From REEP01 sp964517265 (lineage in GTDB: Bacteria > Pseudomonadota > Alphaproteobacteria > Rhodospirillales > Defluviicoccaceae), in contig CAZFBS010000009.1 in NCBI GenBank assembly GCA_964517265.1, forward strand, positions 10,691 through 74,690: DNA of 64,000 nt, in the 5' to 3' direction. The notes under the pieces are model-generated. The model saw nothing but the letters and a program-made list of their open reading frames with translations, ran no database searches and was not told the DNA's origin. The position numbers and the translations under genes were made by a program. This document shows positions 35,078 to 42,823 of this stretch, one piece after another (the first letter of the stretch is position 1; each line of letters begins with the position of its first letter).

Positions 35078-37364
35078 CGTCTGTCGCGGTCGGGTTGATC
35101 GTCGCTTCGTCCTCGGCCGCCGGCGGCTCTATCGGTTCGGCATCTGCGCGCGGGAACGGCTTCAGGATCAAGGCGCCGAGGGGCGGCAGCACCAGGCTCA
35201 GCGAGTAAGGATAGCCATGCGCTTCCTGCGCGTCCGCCTGCACCCTGCCACTGTTGCCGACGCCGCTTCCCTCGTAGCAGGCGGCGTCGGTATTCAGGAT
35301 TTCCGCGTAGTCGCCGCCCTCGGGGACGCCGACCCGGTAGGACTGACGGACAACAGGGGTGAAGTTGCAGATCACCACCACGAAATCGTTGGGATCCCGC
35401 CCGCGCCGAACGTAGGAGATGACGCTGTTTTCCGAATCGTGACAGTCGATCCAGGCAAATCCTTCCGGCATACAGTCGTTCTGATAGAGCGCGGGATTGT
35501 CCCGATAGATGGTGTTGAGATCCTTGATCAGTGTTTGCACCCCGCGTTGCAAGGGGTATTCGAGAAGATGCCAGTCCAGGCTCTTGTTGTGGTTCCACTC
35601 GTTGCCCTGGCCGAACTCACAGCCCATAAAGAGAAGCTTCTTGCCCGACATGGTATACATGAAGGTGTAGTAGCAGCGAAGGTTAGCAAACTTCTGCCAG
35701 CCGTCTCCCGGCATCTTCGATAGAAGAGACCCCTTCCCATGAACCACTTCATCATGCGAAATCGGCAGAATGAAGTTCTCGGTGAAAGCGTATAGCAGAC
35801 CAAACGTGAGAAGGTCGTGGTGATACTTGCGGTGTACCGGCTCCTTGGACATGTACCGCAACGTGTCGTTCATCCATCCCATGTTCCATTTGTAGCCGAA
35901 GCCAAGCCCGCCAAGATAGGTCGGCCGCGAGACCATCGGCCATGCCGTCGATTCTTCGGCGACCGTCATCACCCCTTCGTGATGCCCGTACACCAGCTCG
36001 TTCATGTTCTTGAGAAAGTCGATCGCTTCCAGATTCTCGCGACCCCCGAACACGTTGGGGACCCATTCGCCGTGCTTTCGGCTGTAATCGAGGTAGAGCA
36101 TCGATGCCACCGCATCCACGCGAAGGCCGTCGACGTGAAATTCCTCCATCCAGTAGAGGGCATTGGACAGAAGGAAGTTCCGCACCTCGCTGCGTCCGTA
36201 GTTGTAGATCAGCGTATCCCAGTCCATATGCCGGCCGAGTCGCGGATCTTGGTGTTCGTAAAGGTGCGTTCCGTCGAAGTAACTCAAGCCATGGGCATCG
36301 CCGGGAAAGTGACCCGCCACCCAGTCGATCAACACGCCGAGCCCTTCCTGGTGGCACCGGTCGATGAAGAATTTGAAATCCTCCGGCCTGCCGTAGCGGC
36401 TTGTCGGGGCGAACAGGCCGGTCGGCTGGTACCCCCATGATCCGTCAAAGGGAAACTCGTGAACCGGCATCAGCTCGATATGCGTGAAGCCAAGTCCTTT
36501 GACATAGGGGATCAGGTCATCGGCCAACTCCCGGTAGGTCAGGTAGCGGCTCCCTTCCTCGACCTTGCGTTTCCACGACCCCAGATGCACCTCGTAGATG
36601 CTGACCGGAGCATCGCGATCGTGGGCATGGGCCCGGCGGCCCATCCACTCCTGGTCCTTCCAATCGTAGGTGGCCCGCTGTGGGATCACCGATGCCGTAC
36701 GCGGGGGGATCTCCCCTTCCAATGCCATTGGGTCCGCCTTCAGGGGCATCAGATTGCCGCCGGGGCCACGGATCTCATACTTGTAGGCTTGCCCAGACTT
36801 CGCGCCGGGGATGAAGATCTCCCACATGCCGCACTCGTAGCGATTTCGCATCGGATGGACCCGGCCGTCCCAGCGGTTGAAATCGCCAACGACGCTGACT
36901 TTTCGCGCGTTGGGCGCCCAAACGGCGAAGGTCGCGCCTTCGACATTGTCGAGGGTCGCCGGATGGGAGCCGATCTTATCGAAGGCGCGGAGGTGACGCC
37001 CCTCGGCGAGCAGGTGCATATCCAGCTGGCCGAGCACGGTCCCGAACCGGTATGGGTCCTCGATCTCGTATTCCTCGTCGCTGTCGTAGGGCAGAAGCCT
37101 CAGGCGGTAACGGAAGCGTTCGTTTCGCCCCTTGATGGGCCCCAGATAGAAGCCTTCGGGCCGAACGCGCTCCAGCTCTGCGACCACTTCTCCCGATGTC
37201 GAATCGACAACCGATACCCGCTGGGCATACGGCTGAAACGTGCGGACCACGATGGTTTTGACCTTGGCCTGCATCTCGATATGCATGCCGAGAACCGCAA
37301 AGGGATCATGATGGTCGGCGTGAACAATCCGGTCGATGTCGGCGTCCAGCTTGGTATCAGGCAT
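35061..37364 (-). CDS. glgB: 1,4-alpha-glucan branching enzyme
   Basis: This GH13 enzyme, 767 residues, creates alpha-1,6 branches in glycogen. An N-terminal domain precedes a CBM48 (TFAVWAPNARKVSVVGDFN). The barrel has the nucleophile in VDGLRVDAVASMLYLDYSR, the acid/base in VAEESTAWP and the third aspartate in PISHDEVVHGKGSL. The C-terminal beta domain ends with an acidic, alanine-rich tail (EPIEPPAAEDEA region) that is longer than usual. It is the first gene of the minus-strand cluster. The promoter should lie in 37365-37506, where TTTATATTATG around the start is AT-rich. The glgA, glgC and glgP genes are not in the window. Confidence 0.96.
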   Translation of the reverse strand: MPDTKLDADIDRIVHADHHDPFAVLGMHIEMQAKVKTIVVRTFQPYAQRVSVVDSTSGEVVAELERVRPEGFYLGPIKGRNERFRYRLRLLPYDSDEEYEIEDPYRFGTVLGQLDMHLLAEGRHLRAFDKIGSHPATLDNVEGATFAVWAPNARKVSVVGDFNRWDGRVHPMRNRYECGMWEIFIPGAKSGQAYKYEIRGPGGNLMPLKADPMALEGEIPPRTASVIPQRATYDWKDQEWMGRRAHAHDRDAPVSIYEVHLGSWKRKVEEGSRYLTYRELADDLIPYVKGLGFTHIELMPVHEFPFDGSWGYQPTGLFAPTSRYGRPEDFKFFIDRCHQEGLGVLIDWVAGHFPGDAHGLSYFDGTHLYEHQDPRLGRHMDWDTLIYNYGRSEVRNFLLSNALYWMEEFHVDGLRVDAVASMLYLDYSRKHGEWVPNVFGGRENLEAIDFLKNMNELVYGHHEGVMTVAEESTAWPMVSRPTYLGGLGFGYKWNMGWMNDTLRYMSKEPVHRKYHHDLLTFGLLYAFTENFILPISHDEVVHGKGSLLSKMPGDGWQKFANLRCYYTFMYTMSGKKLLFMGCEFGQGNEWNHNKSLDWHLLEYPLQRGVQTLIKDLNTIYRDNPALYQNDCMPEGFAWIDCHDSENSVISYVRRGRDPNDFVVVICNFTPVVRQSYRVGVPEGGDYAEILNTDAACYEGSGVGNSGRVQADAQEAHGYPYSLSLVLPPLGALILKPFPRADAEPIEPPAAEDEATINPTATDDAKEG

Positions 37365-37506
37365 AATATAAACATCCCGTTTATGTCGCCGCGGCTTTGA
37401 AGATCCGCGTGCAGCGCGTTTCTAGATTTGGTCAATCGGTGGGGGTCGTTCGCACGTTTGCCAACGCCGGGGCACGACCTCCCGCACAAAGGTTTCTGCT
37501 CCAGGC

Positions 37507-37899
37507 CTATTTTTTCTTGGACGCTGTCTTCCGCTTGCGCGTGCCTTTCTCCTCGGGCTCCTGCGCAGACGCGGCCGTTGCCGCTTTCTTTTTCTCCGCC
37601 GTTTTCAAGGTGGAGGCAGATGTTTCGGCTTCGGCAGACTTGGTCTGAGATATCGGCTTGGGAGAGCGCTTGGGCTTTGCTTCAGGCGTGGGCTCGCGCG
37701 GACTCTCAGACGTGGCTGCGGGCTGTGCCTCCGCCTGAGCTTCAGGCTCGCTTACAGGAGTCGCCGCCTGGGCATCCTCCCGTGCAATTTCTTCTTCGGC
37801 GCGCCGCCAGTTCTCGGCATCCTGGCCGCTGGGACGGCCCTGCCGATCCCAGATCTCGTAGGCGCGCTGCTCAATTCTCTTGTGCCGATCATCGCTCAT
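37507..37899 (-). CDS. DUF2934 domain protein with Lys/Ala/Glu-rich tail
   Basis: This is a 130-residue protein. Residues about 5-42 (RIEQRAYEIWDRQGRPSGQD, then a WRRAEEEI helix) match the DUF2934 domain, whose function is unknown. The remaining two thirds are low complexity: an Ala/Pro/Glu-rich spacer followed by a Lys-rich end (ending RKRKTASKKK) resembling histone H1-like or nucleic-acid-binding tails. DUF2934 proteins are often found beside glycogen and trehalose genes, which fits its position upstream of glgB. It is transcribed divergently from the hydrogenase operon across 263 bases. I would not assign a molecular function. Confidence 0.7.
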   Translation of the reverse strand: MSDDRHKRIEQRAYEIWDRQGRPSGQDAENWRRAEEEIAREDAQAATPVSEPEAQAEAQPAATSESPREPTPEAKPKRSPKPISQTKSAEAETSASTLKTAEKKKAATAASAQEPEEKGTRKRKTASKKK

Positions 37900-38162
37900 A
37901 AGACGTTACCCCCGTTGCTTGTCCGGACTTGGCCTGCGGTTGCAAAGCGGGCGAATGTTAGGCCAAGTGTGCAGGCTTCGCGACAGCAAATTCGCCAACT
38001 CCACAGCCATCGCACGCGATTCCGAAGGGCCCGGCTGTCCTGCCGGCTTTCCGCGCGCGCCTTCAATACGCACTGCTGACATCCCTGCCATCGCAATCTG
38101 GCCATTTACCCGCAGGTCGCGCTGACGCACAATACAGCACGGGCAGATGGGTACAACCGATT

Positions 38163-39320
38163 GTGAGCGGCCAAGACGCAGTCGATTATCCTGGTGATCT
38201 CCCGGCTCTGGTCCTGACCCGTGCCGGCGTGCAAGAGTTGATCGACGGCATGAAGGCGGGCGGGTACACTGTCCTCGGACCGCGCATCATCGGCAACGCG
38301 ATTGTGGTGGATGAGATCGCGGCGCTGTCCGATCTGCCGGTCGGCTGGGCCGATGAGCAGGAGGGCGGCCACTACCGGCTGCACGAGACCGGGAGCGGCG
38401 CACTGTTCGGCTTTGCCGCCACGGCCCAAGGCTGGAAGCGCTACTTTTACCCTTCGTGCGAGCGCCTTTGGGCGGCACGGCGGCACGAAGCATCCTTTGT
38501 CGTGGAAGATCCGCAACCGATCAGCGACCGGTATGCCCTGTTCGGCATCCGGGCCTGTGATCTGGCCGGTCTTGCCGTGCTCGACCGGGTGCTGGGGAGC
38601 GAAGGCGCGAACGATTGGCGGTATCAGGAGCGAAGGCGAGAGGCCTTCGTCGTCGCTGTCGATTGCGGGGCTCCCAGTGCGACATGCTTTTGCGCTTCAA
38701 TGGGTACGGGTCCTTCGGCGAAAGACGGCTTCGATCTCGTATTGACCGAACTGAAGGACGATCGACGCCATGAGTTCCTCGTCCGGGCAGGATCCCAGCG
38801 CGGAGAGGCGGCGTTGCGTCTCCTCGACAGCCGCATTGCCGAGAAGGAGGATCGGGCAGCGGCACGCCGCCAGAGCATCGAGGCGGCACGCCGCATGACC
38901 CGGCAAATGGTTCCCGATGTCGCCGCGCTTCTGCGGCGCAATCTCGACCACGGGCGCTGGCAGGAGACGGCCGAGCGGTGCCTCACGTGCGGCAACTGCA
39001 CCTCCGTCTGCCCGACCTGCTTTTGCACCGATGTTGAAGAGTCGACCACGCTGGATGGAAGCGCTGCCGAACGCCGTCGAGTGTGGGATTCCTGTTTCAA
39101 CGTCGCGTTCAGTTTTCTTCACGGCGGCAGTATCCGTCGGAGCGCCGCCGCGCGCTACCGCCAGTGGATCACCCACAAGCTCAGCTTCTGGCACGAGCAG
39201 TTCGGGATGTCCGGCTGCGTCGGCTGCGGGCGCTGCATCACCTGGTGCCCGGTCGGCATCGATATCACCGAGGAAGTGCGCGCGGTTCGCGACGGCGAGA
39301 CGAAGGAGTCGTCATGGTGA
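38163..39320 (+). CDS. hydB: Group 3b [NiFe]-hydrogenase beta subunit (Fe-S)
   Basis: This is the iron-sulfur electron-transfer subunit, 385 residues, of a cytoplasmic NADP-linked (sulf)hydrogenase. It passes electrons between the gamma flavoprotein and the delta/alpha catalytic pair. The C-terminal part holds two [4Fe-4S] motifs, CLTCGNCTSVCPTCFC and CVGCGRCITWCP. The upstream domain contains further cysteines (GIRACDLAGL, ATCFCASMGTG) characteristic of HydB/AsrA-like proteins. The GTG at 38163 is the first in-frame start. The gene overlaps the next ORF by seven bases and leads a five-gene operon with the order beta, CNB, gamma, delta, alpha. Confidence 0.9.
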   Translation: MSGQDAVDYPGDLPALVLTRAGVQELIDGMKAGGYTVLGPRIIGNAIVVDEIAALSDLPVGWADEQEGGHYRLHETGSGALFGFAATAQGWKRYFYPSCERLWAARRHEASFVVEDPQPISDRYALFGIRACDLAGLAVLDRVLGSEGANDWRYQERRREAFVVAVDCGAPSATCFCASMGTGPSAKDGFDLVLTELKDDRRHEFLVRAGSQRGEAALRLLDSRIAEKEDRAAARRQSIEAARRMTRQMVPDVAALLRRNLDHGRWQETAERCLTCGNCTSVCPTCFCTDVEESTTLDGSAAERRRVWDSCFNVAFSFLHGGSIRRSAAARYRQWITHKLSFWHEQFGMSGCVGCGRCITWCPVGIDITEEVRAVRDGETKESSW

Positions 39321-39787
39321 GCAAAGAGGGACTGGGCGCGATCCTTGAGGATCATCCGTTTTGTGCAGGAATGGGCGCCGGGCACCGGGATCTTGTGGTC
39401 GGGTGTGCCAGAAACGAGGTCTTTGCCGCCGATCAGTATCTTTACCGGGAGAACGACCCTGCTGACAGGTTCTATCTGATCCGCCACGGCCGAGTGGCTC
39501 TGGAAGTGCACGTGCCGGGCAGGGCGGCGATCGTCGTCGATACGCTCGGCAGCGGCGAGATGTTGAACTGGTCGTGGCTGGCGCCGCCGTACCGTGCGCA
39601 GTTCGATGCCCGCGCCGTTGAACAAACCCGGGTCATCAGCCTCGATGGGGGTTGCCTGCGCGGCAAGATGGATGAGGATTGGGCTCTGGGTTATGAGTTG
39701 CATCGGCGTTTCGCGCCGGTGGTCGCCGCGCGACTGGCCGCCGCCCGGCGCCAGCTTATCGACATGTACGGGCACCCGCACGACTGA
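39314..39787 (+). CDS. Stand-alone cyclic-nucleotide-binding-fold protein
   Basis: This protein, 157 residues, consists almost only of a Crp-type cyclic-nucleotide-binding beta-roll. The strands FAADQYLYRENDPADRFYLI, GRVALEVHVPG and LGSGEMLNWSWLAPPYRA match the fold, the last being the phosphate-binding cassette. The cassette is unusual (GEMLNWSWL with tryptophan) and does not look like a standard cAMP site. No helix-turn-helix follows; only one helix (LHRRFAPVVAARLAAARRQL) closes the protein, so it is not a DNA-binding Crp/Fnr regulator. It is embedded in the hydrogenase operon with overlaps of seven and one bases, implying a structural or allosteric role for the enzyme. Confidence 0.8.
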   Translation: MVSKEGLGAILEDHPFCAGMGAGHRDLVVGCARNEVFAADQYLYRENDPADRFYLIRHGRVALEVHVPGRAAIVVDTLGSGEMLNWSWLAPPYRAQFDARAVEQTRVISLDGGCLRGKMDEDWALGYELHRRFAPVVAARLAAARRQLIDMYGHPHD

Positions 39788-40641
39788 TGCCGGACCTCGC
39801 CATCGCCGCTGCCGTCCGCGAGCCGATGATCCCCCGGCCATTCGTCGTCGAGCGGGTGATTGAGGACATCAGCGACACCGTCACGCTTGTGCTCAGCGCC
39901 GAAGGGGGCGACGGAAGCTTCCGCTTCCATCCCGGCCAGTTCAACATGCTGTACGTCTTCGGCGTTGGCGAGGTGCCGATCAGCATCAGCGGCGATCCGG
40001 ACGCGGATGGCCCGCTCCTTCATACCGTTCGCGCCGTCGGTCCGGTGACGCGCGCATTGGCGCGGCTGAAGCCCGGCGCCGTGATCGGAGTCCGCGGACC
40101 GTTCGGCAGCGCGTGGCCGGATGAGGAGGCCGAAGGCCGCGACGTCGTGTTCGTTGCCGGCGGGGTCGGACTCGCTCCGCTGCGGCCGGCCATCGTGCGG
40201 ACTCTGAGCCATCGCCGCCGATACGGAGGGGCGACGCTGTTCTATGGCGCGCGGACCCCCAAGGACATCCTGTTCCGCGGCGATCTGGACGCATGGAGCG
40301 GCCGGCGCGATCTGAGGGTGGAAGTGACGGTGGATCGGGCCGCAAGCGACTGGCAGGGCAGCGTCGGCGTCGTCACCAAGCTGATCGCGCACAGCCCCAT
40401 CAAACCCAGGCAAACCACAGCCCTGCTCTGCGGGCCGGAGATCATGTTGCGCCTTGCCGCTCGTGCCCTGATGGAACGGGGCGTTGCCGCCCGCTCCATT
40501 TTCATATCGATGGAACGCAACATGAAATGCGCTGCCGGCTTCTGCGGCCATTGCCAGTTCGGCGGCCACTTCGTCTGTCGCGACGGACCGGTGTTCCGGT
40601 TCGATCGCATCCAGGACATCTTTGCGGTACGGGAGCTATAG
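39787..40641 (+). CDS. hydG: Group 3b hydrogenase gamma subunit, FAD/NAD(P)-binding
   Basis: This flavoprotein, 284 residues, exchanges electrons with NAD(P)(H) in the hydrogenase complex. The N-terminal FAD-binding barrel contains FHPGQFNMLYVFGVGEVPIS, where the PGQF-x-M...PIS motif binds flavin. The nucleotide-binding domain has VVFVAGGVGLAPLRPAI and LLCGPEIMLR. A C-terminal [2Fe-2S] cluster motif, MKCAAGFCGHCQFG followed by FVCRDGPVF, is typical of dihydroorotate-dehydrogenase electron-transfer type proteins. The ATG overlaps the preceding stop by one base. NADP preference is a family expectation and is not demonstrated here. Confidence 0.92.
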   Translation: MPDLAIAAAVREPMIPRPFVVERVIEDISDTVTLVLSAEGGDGSFRFHPGQFNMLYVFGVGEVPISISGDPDADGPLLHTVRAVGPVTRALARLKPGAVIGVRGPFGSAWPDEEAEGRDVVFVAGGVGLAPLRPAIVRTLSHRRRYGGATLFYGARTPKDILFRGDLDAWSGRRDLRVEVTVDRAASDWQGSVGVVTKLIAHSPIKPRQTTALLCGPEIMLRLAARALMERGVAARSIFISMERNMKCAAGFCGHCQFGGHFVCRDGPVFRFDRIQDIFAVREL

Positions 40642-40653
40642 GAGAAGGCGGTC

Positions 40654-41427
40654 TTGGCTGCGATGAAACCGAAACTGGCGGTGTGGAAATTCGCATCCTG
40701 CGACGGCTGCCAGCTCACCCTGCTCGATTGTGAGGACGAACTTTTCGAGATCGCGGGGCGGATCGAGATCGCCCATTTTCTTGAGGCGAGCAGCGCCCAC
40801 ATCGACGGGCCGTACGACATCTCGCTTATCGAAGGCTCGATCACCACCGCCGATGACGCGGAACGAATCCAGGCGATCCGGCAGCAATCGCGGATTCTGA
40901 TCACCATCGGCGCCTGCGCCACTTCCGGCGGCATTCAGGCTCTGCGCAATTTCGCCGATATCGACGACTTCATTGCCAGCGTCTATGCCGAGCCCTGCTA
41001 CATCAGCACGCTGGCGCGGTCCACGCCGATCCAGGACCACGTCCCCGTCGACTTCGAGTTGCGCGGCTGCCCCATTGCAAAGCATCAACTGATTGAAGCG
41101 ATCACCGCGCTGCTCAACGGCCGCGCGCCCCATCTGCCCGGCTACAGCGAATGCATCGAGTGCAAGCGCAACGGCACCGTCTGCGTGATGGTCGCCTCCG
41201 GCATCCGCTGCCTCGGTCCGGTCACCCAGGCCGGTTGCGGCAACCTCTGCCCGCCGCGGGGGCGCGGATGCTATGGCTGCTTTGGTCCGATGGAAACCCC
41301 CAACACCGCAAGCCTGGCGCGGTGGATGGCGGCGCTCGGCACCAGCGAGGAAGGCATTCGTGATGCCTTCCGCAGCTTTAATGCGGCCGCTCCGGCATTT
41401 CGTCGCCAGAGCGAGCGTCATGACTGA
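40654..41427 (+). CDS. hydD: Group 3b hydrogenase delta (small) subunit
   Basis: This is the small subunit, 257 residues, that carries the iron-sulfur relay next to the NiFe site. The proximal-cluster block is WKFASCDGCQLTLLDC at the N terminus. Further ligands are in ITIGACATSGGIQAL and RGCPIAKHQL. The C-terminal clusters are formed by CIECKRNGTVC and by GCGNLCPPRGRGCYGCFGP. There is no Tat signal peptide, consistent with a cytoplasmic enzyme. I use the TTG at 40654, which stands eight bases after AGGAG; the ATG three codons later is too far from it. The 3' end overlaps hydA by eight bases. Confidence 0.92.
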   Translation: MAAMKPKLAVWKFASCDGCQLTLLDCEDELFEIAGRIEIAHFLEASSAHIDGPYDISLIEGSITTADDAERIQAIRQQSRILITIGACATSGGIQALRNFADIDDFIASVYAEPCYISTLARSTPIQDHVPVDFELRGCPIAKHQLIEAITALLNGRAPHLPGYSECIECKRNGTVCVMVASGIRCLGPVTQAGCGNLCPPRGRGCYGCFGPMETPNTASLARWMAALGTSEEGIRDAFRSFNAAAPAFRRQSERHD

Positions 41428-42733
41428 GGCGGGCTCCGGCCAACCGGCGACGCGCACGATCAAGGTCGGGGCGCTGGCGCGGGTGGAGGGCGAAGGCGGG
41501 CTTTTCGTGCGGATGAAGGGCGAGGCGATCACCGATCTTCAGCTTCGTATCTTCGAGCCGCCGCGTTTCTTCGAGGCCCTGCTGCGCGGCCGCCTGTACG
41601 CCGAGGCGCCGGATATCACGTCCAGGATCTGCGGGATCTGTCCGATCGCCTACATCATGAGCGCGAGCTTGGCGATGGAGGATGCACTCGGCGCACGGGT
41701 GAGCGGCATCCCGCGCGATCTGCGCCGCCTGGCCTACTGCGGCGAGTGGATCGAGAGCCACGTTCTGCACGTCGCGATGCTTCATGCGCCCGACTTCCTG
41801 CGCGTCGACGACATCTTCGCCGTCGCGAAAACGCACCCGGAGTTGGTCAGGAGCGCGCTCAAGCTGAAGAAGCTCGGCAACCGGATCATCGAGGTGATCG
41901 GCGGGCGGGCGGTCCATCCGGTCAATTTTCGGGTCGGCGGGTTCTACGCTGCGCCCCCTGAGCGGGAAGTGCAGAACCTGCGGGACGAGCTGAAGTGGGG
42001 GATCGAGGCCGCGATCGCGCTCACCCGTGCGGTCGGCGCATTCGAGTTCCCGCCGCTGGAGCAGGACTACACGTATGTCTCGCTGCGGCACGACGACGAG
42101 TATCCGATCGAGGCGGAACGGATCGTCTCCAGCCGGGGACTCGATATCCCGGTCTCGGCCTTTCTCGATCACTTCACCGAGGAGCACGTCGAGCGGTCGA
42201 CGGCGCTGCACGGGATGACGCGAGGGGGCGAGGCCTATCTGGTCGGCCCCTTGGCCCGCTACGCCAACAACTTCGATCGCCTGACCCCGCTGGCGCAGCA
42301 AGCCGCGCGGCAGGCCGGACTGGGCCGCGTCTGTCGCAATCCGTTTCAGAGCATCGTCGTCAGGATGGTCGAGGTCATGTACGCCTGCGAGGAGGCGCTG
42401 CGGCTGGTCGAGGCTTACGCGCTGCCCGAGAGCCCGTCCGTGCCGCTCACTCCCGGCAGCGGCGAGGGCCATGGCGCGAGCGAGGCGCCGCGCGGACTTC
42501 TCTATCACCGCTACCGGCTCGATCGCGAGGGTCGGATCACCAGTGCCAATATCGTCCCGCCGACGGCGCAGAACCAGAAGCAGATCGAAGCCGATCTTCG
42601 TGCCGCGATCGAGGCCAACTCCAAAGCCGCCGATGCGGATCTCAAGTGGCGCTGCGAGCAGACGATCCGCAACTATGATCCCTGCATCTCCTGCGCCACT
42701 CACTTTCTCGATCTGACGGTGGAGCGGGAATAG
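41420..42733 (+). CDS. hydA: Group 3b [NiFe]-hydrogenase alpha (large) subunit
   Basis: This is the catalytic NiFe subunit, 437 residues. The first pair of nickel ligands is in SRICGICPIAY (RxCxxC) near residue 70. The second pair is in DPCISCATHFLDL near the C terminus. VEGEGGLFVRM at the N terminus and the general length match group 3b (NADP-linked, bidirectional) enzymes. A short nine-residue tail follows the final histidine and is presumably removed by a maturation endopeptidase. Neither that protease nor any hyp genes are in the window. The ATG sits inside the end of hydD. Confidence 0.93.
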   Translation: MTEAGSGQPATRTIKVGALARVEGEGGLFVRMKGEAITDLQLRIFEPPRFFEALLRGRLYAEAPDITSRICGICPIAYIMSASLAMEDALGARVSGIPRDLRRLAYCGEWIESHVLHVAMLHAPDFLRVDDIFAVAKTHPELVRSALKLKKLGNRIIEVIGGRAVHPVNFRVGGFYAAPPEREVQNLRDELKWGIEAAIALTRAVGAFEFPPLEQDYTYVSLRHDDEYPIEAERIVSSRGLDIPVSAFLDHFTEEHVERSTALHGMTRGGEAYLVGPLARYANNFDRLTPLAQQAARQAGLGRVCRNPFQSIVVRMVEVMYACEEALRLVEAYALPESPSVPLTPGSGEGHGASEAPRGLLYHRYRLDREGRITSANIVPPTAQNQKQIEADLRAAIEANSKAADADLKWRCEQTIRNYDPCISCATHFLDLTVERE

Positions 42734-42783
42734 AGTCCGCGAATTCGCCGGCCGCCTTTCCGAGGACCGTCTTTTCCAAAGCC

Positions 42784-42811
42784 GCCTCTCCCCAGCGCGA
42801 GGGGGAGAGGC
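42784..42811. repeat. REP-like palindrome between hydA and GH57 gene
   Basis: GCCTCTCCCC (42784-42793) and GGGGAGAGGC (42802-42811) form a perfect ten-base-pair inverted repeat around an eight-base loop. It lies in the 90-base gap between the convergent hydA and GH57 3' ends, where it could serve as a bidirectional terminator. A related element lies upstream of the GH57 gene at 44546-44581. Confidence 0.6.
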
Positions 42812-42823
42812 GAGGGAGCCCGT

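Noticed and set aside
37930..37944. Possible sigma-54 promoter (TGGC...TTGCA) upstream of the hydrogenase operon
   Set aside because: The spacing between the GG and GC elements is one base short of the strict -24/-12 rule, and no activator sites were seen.
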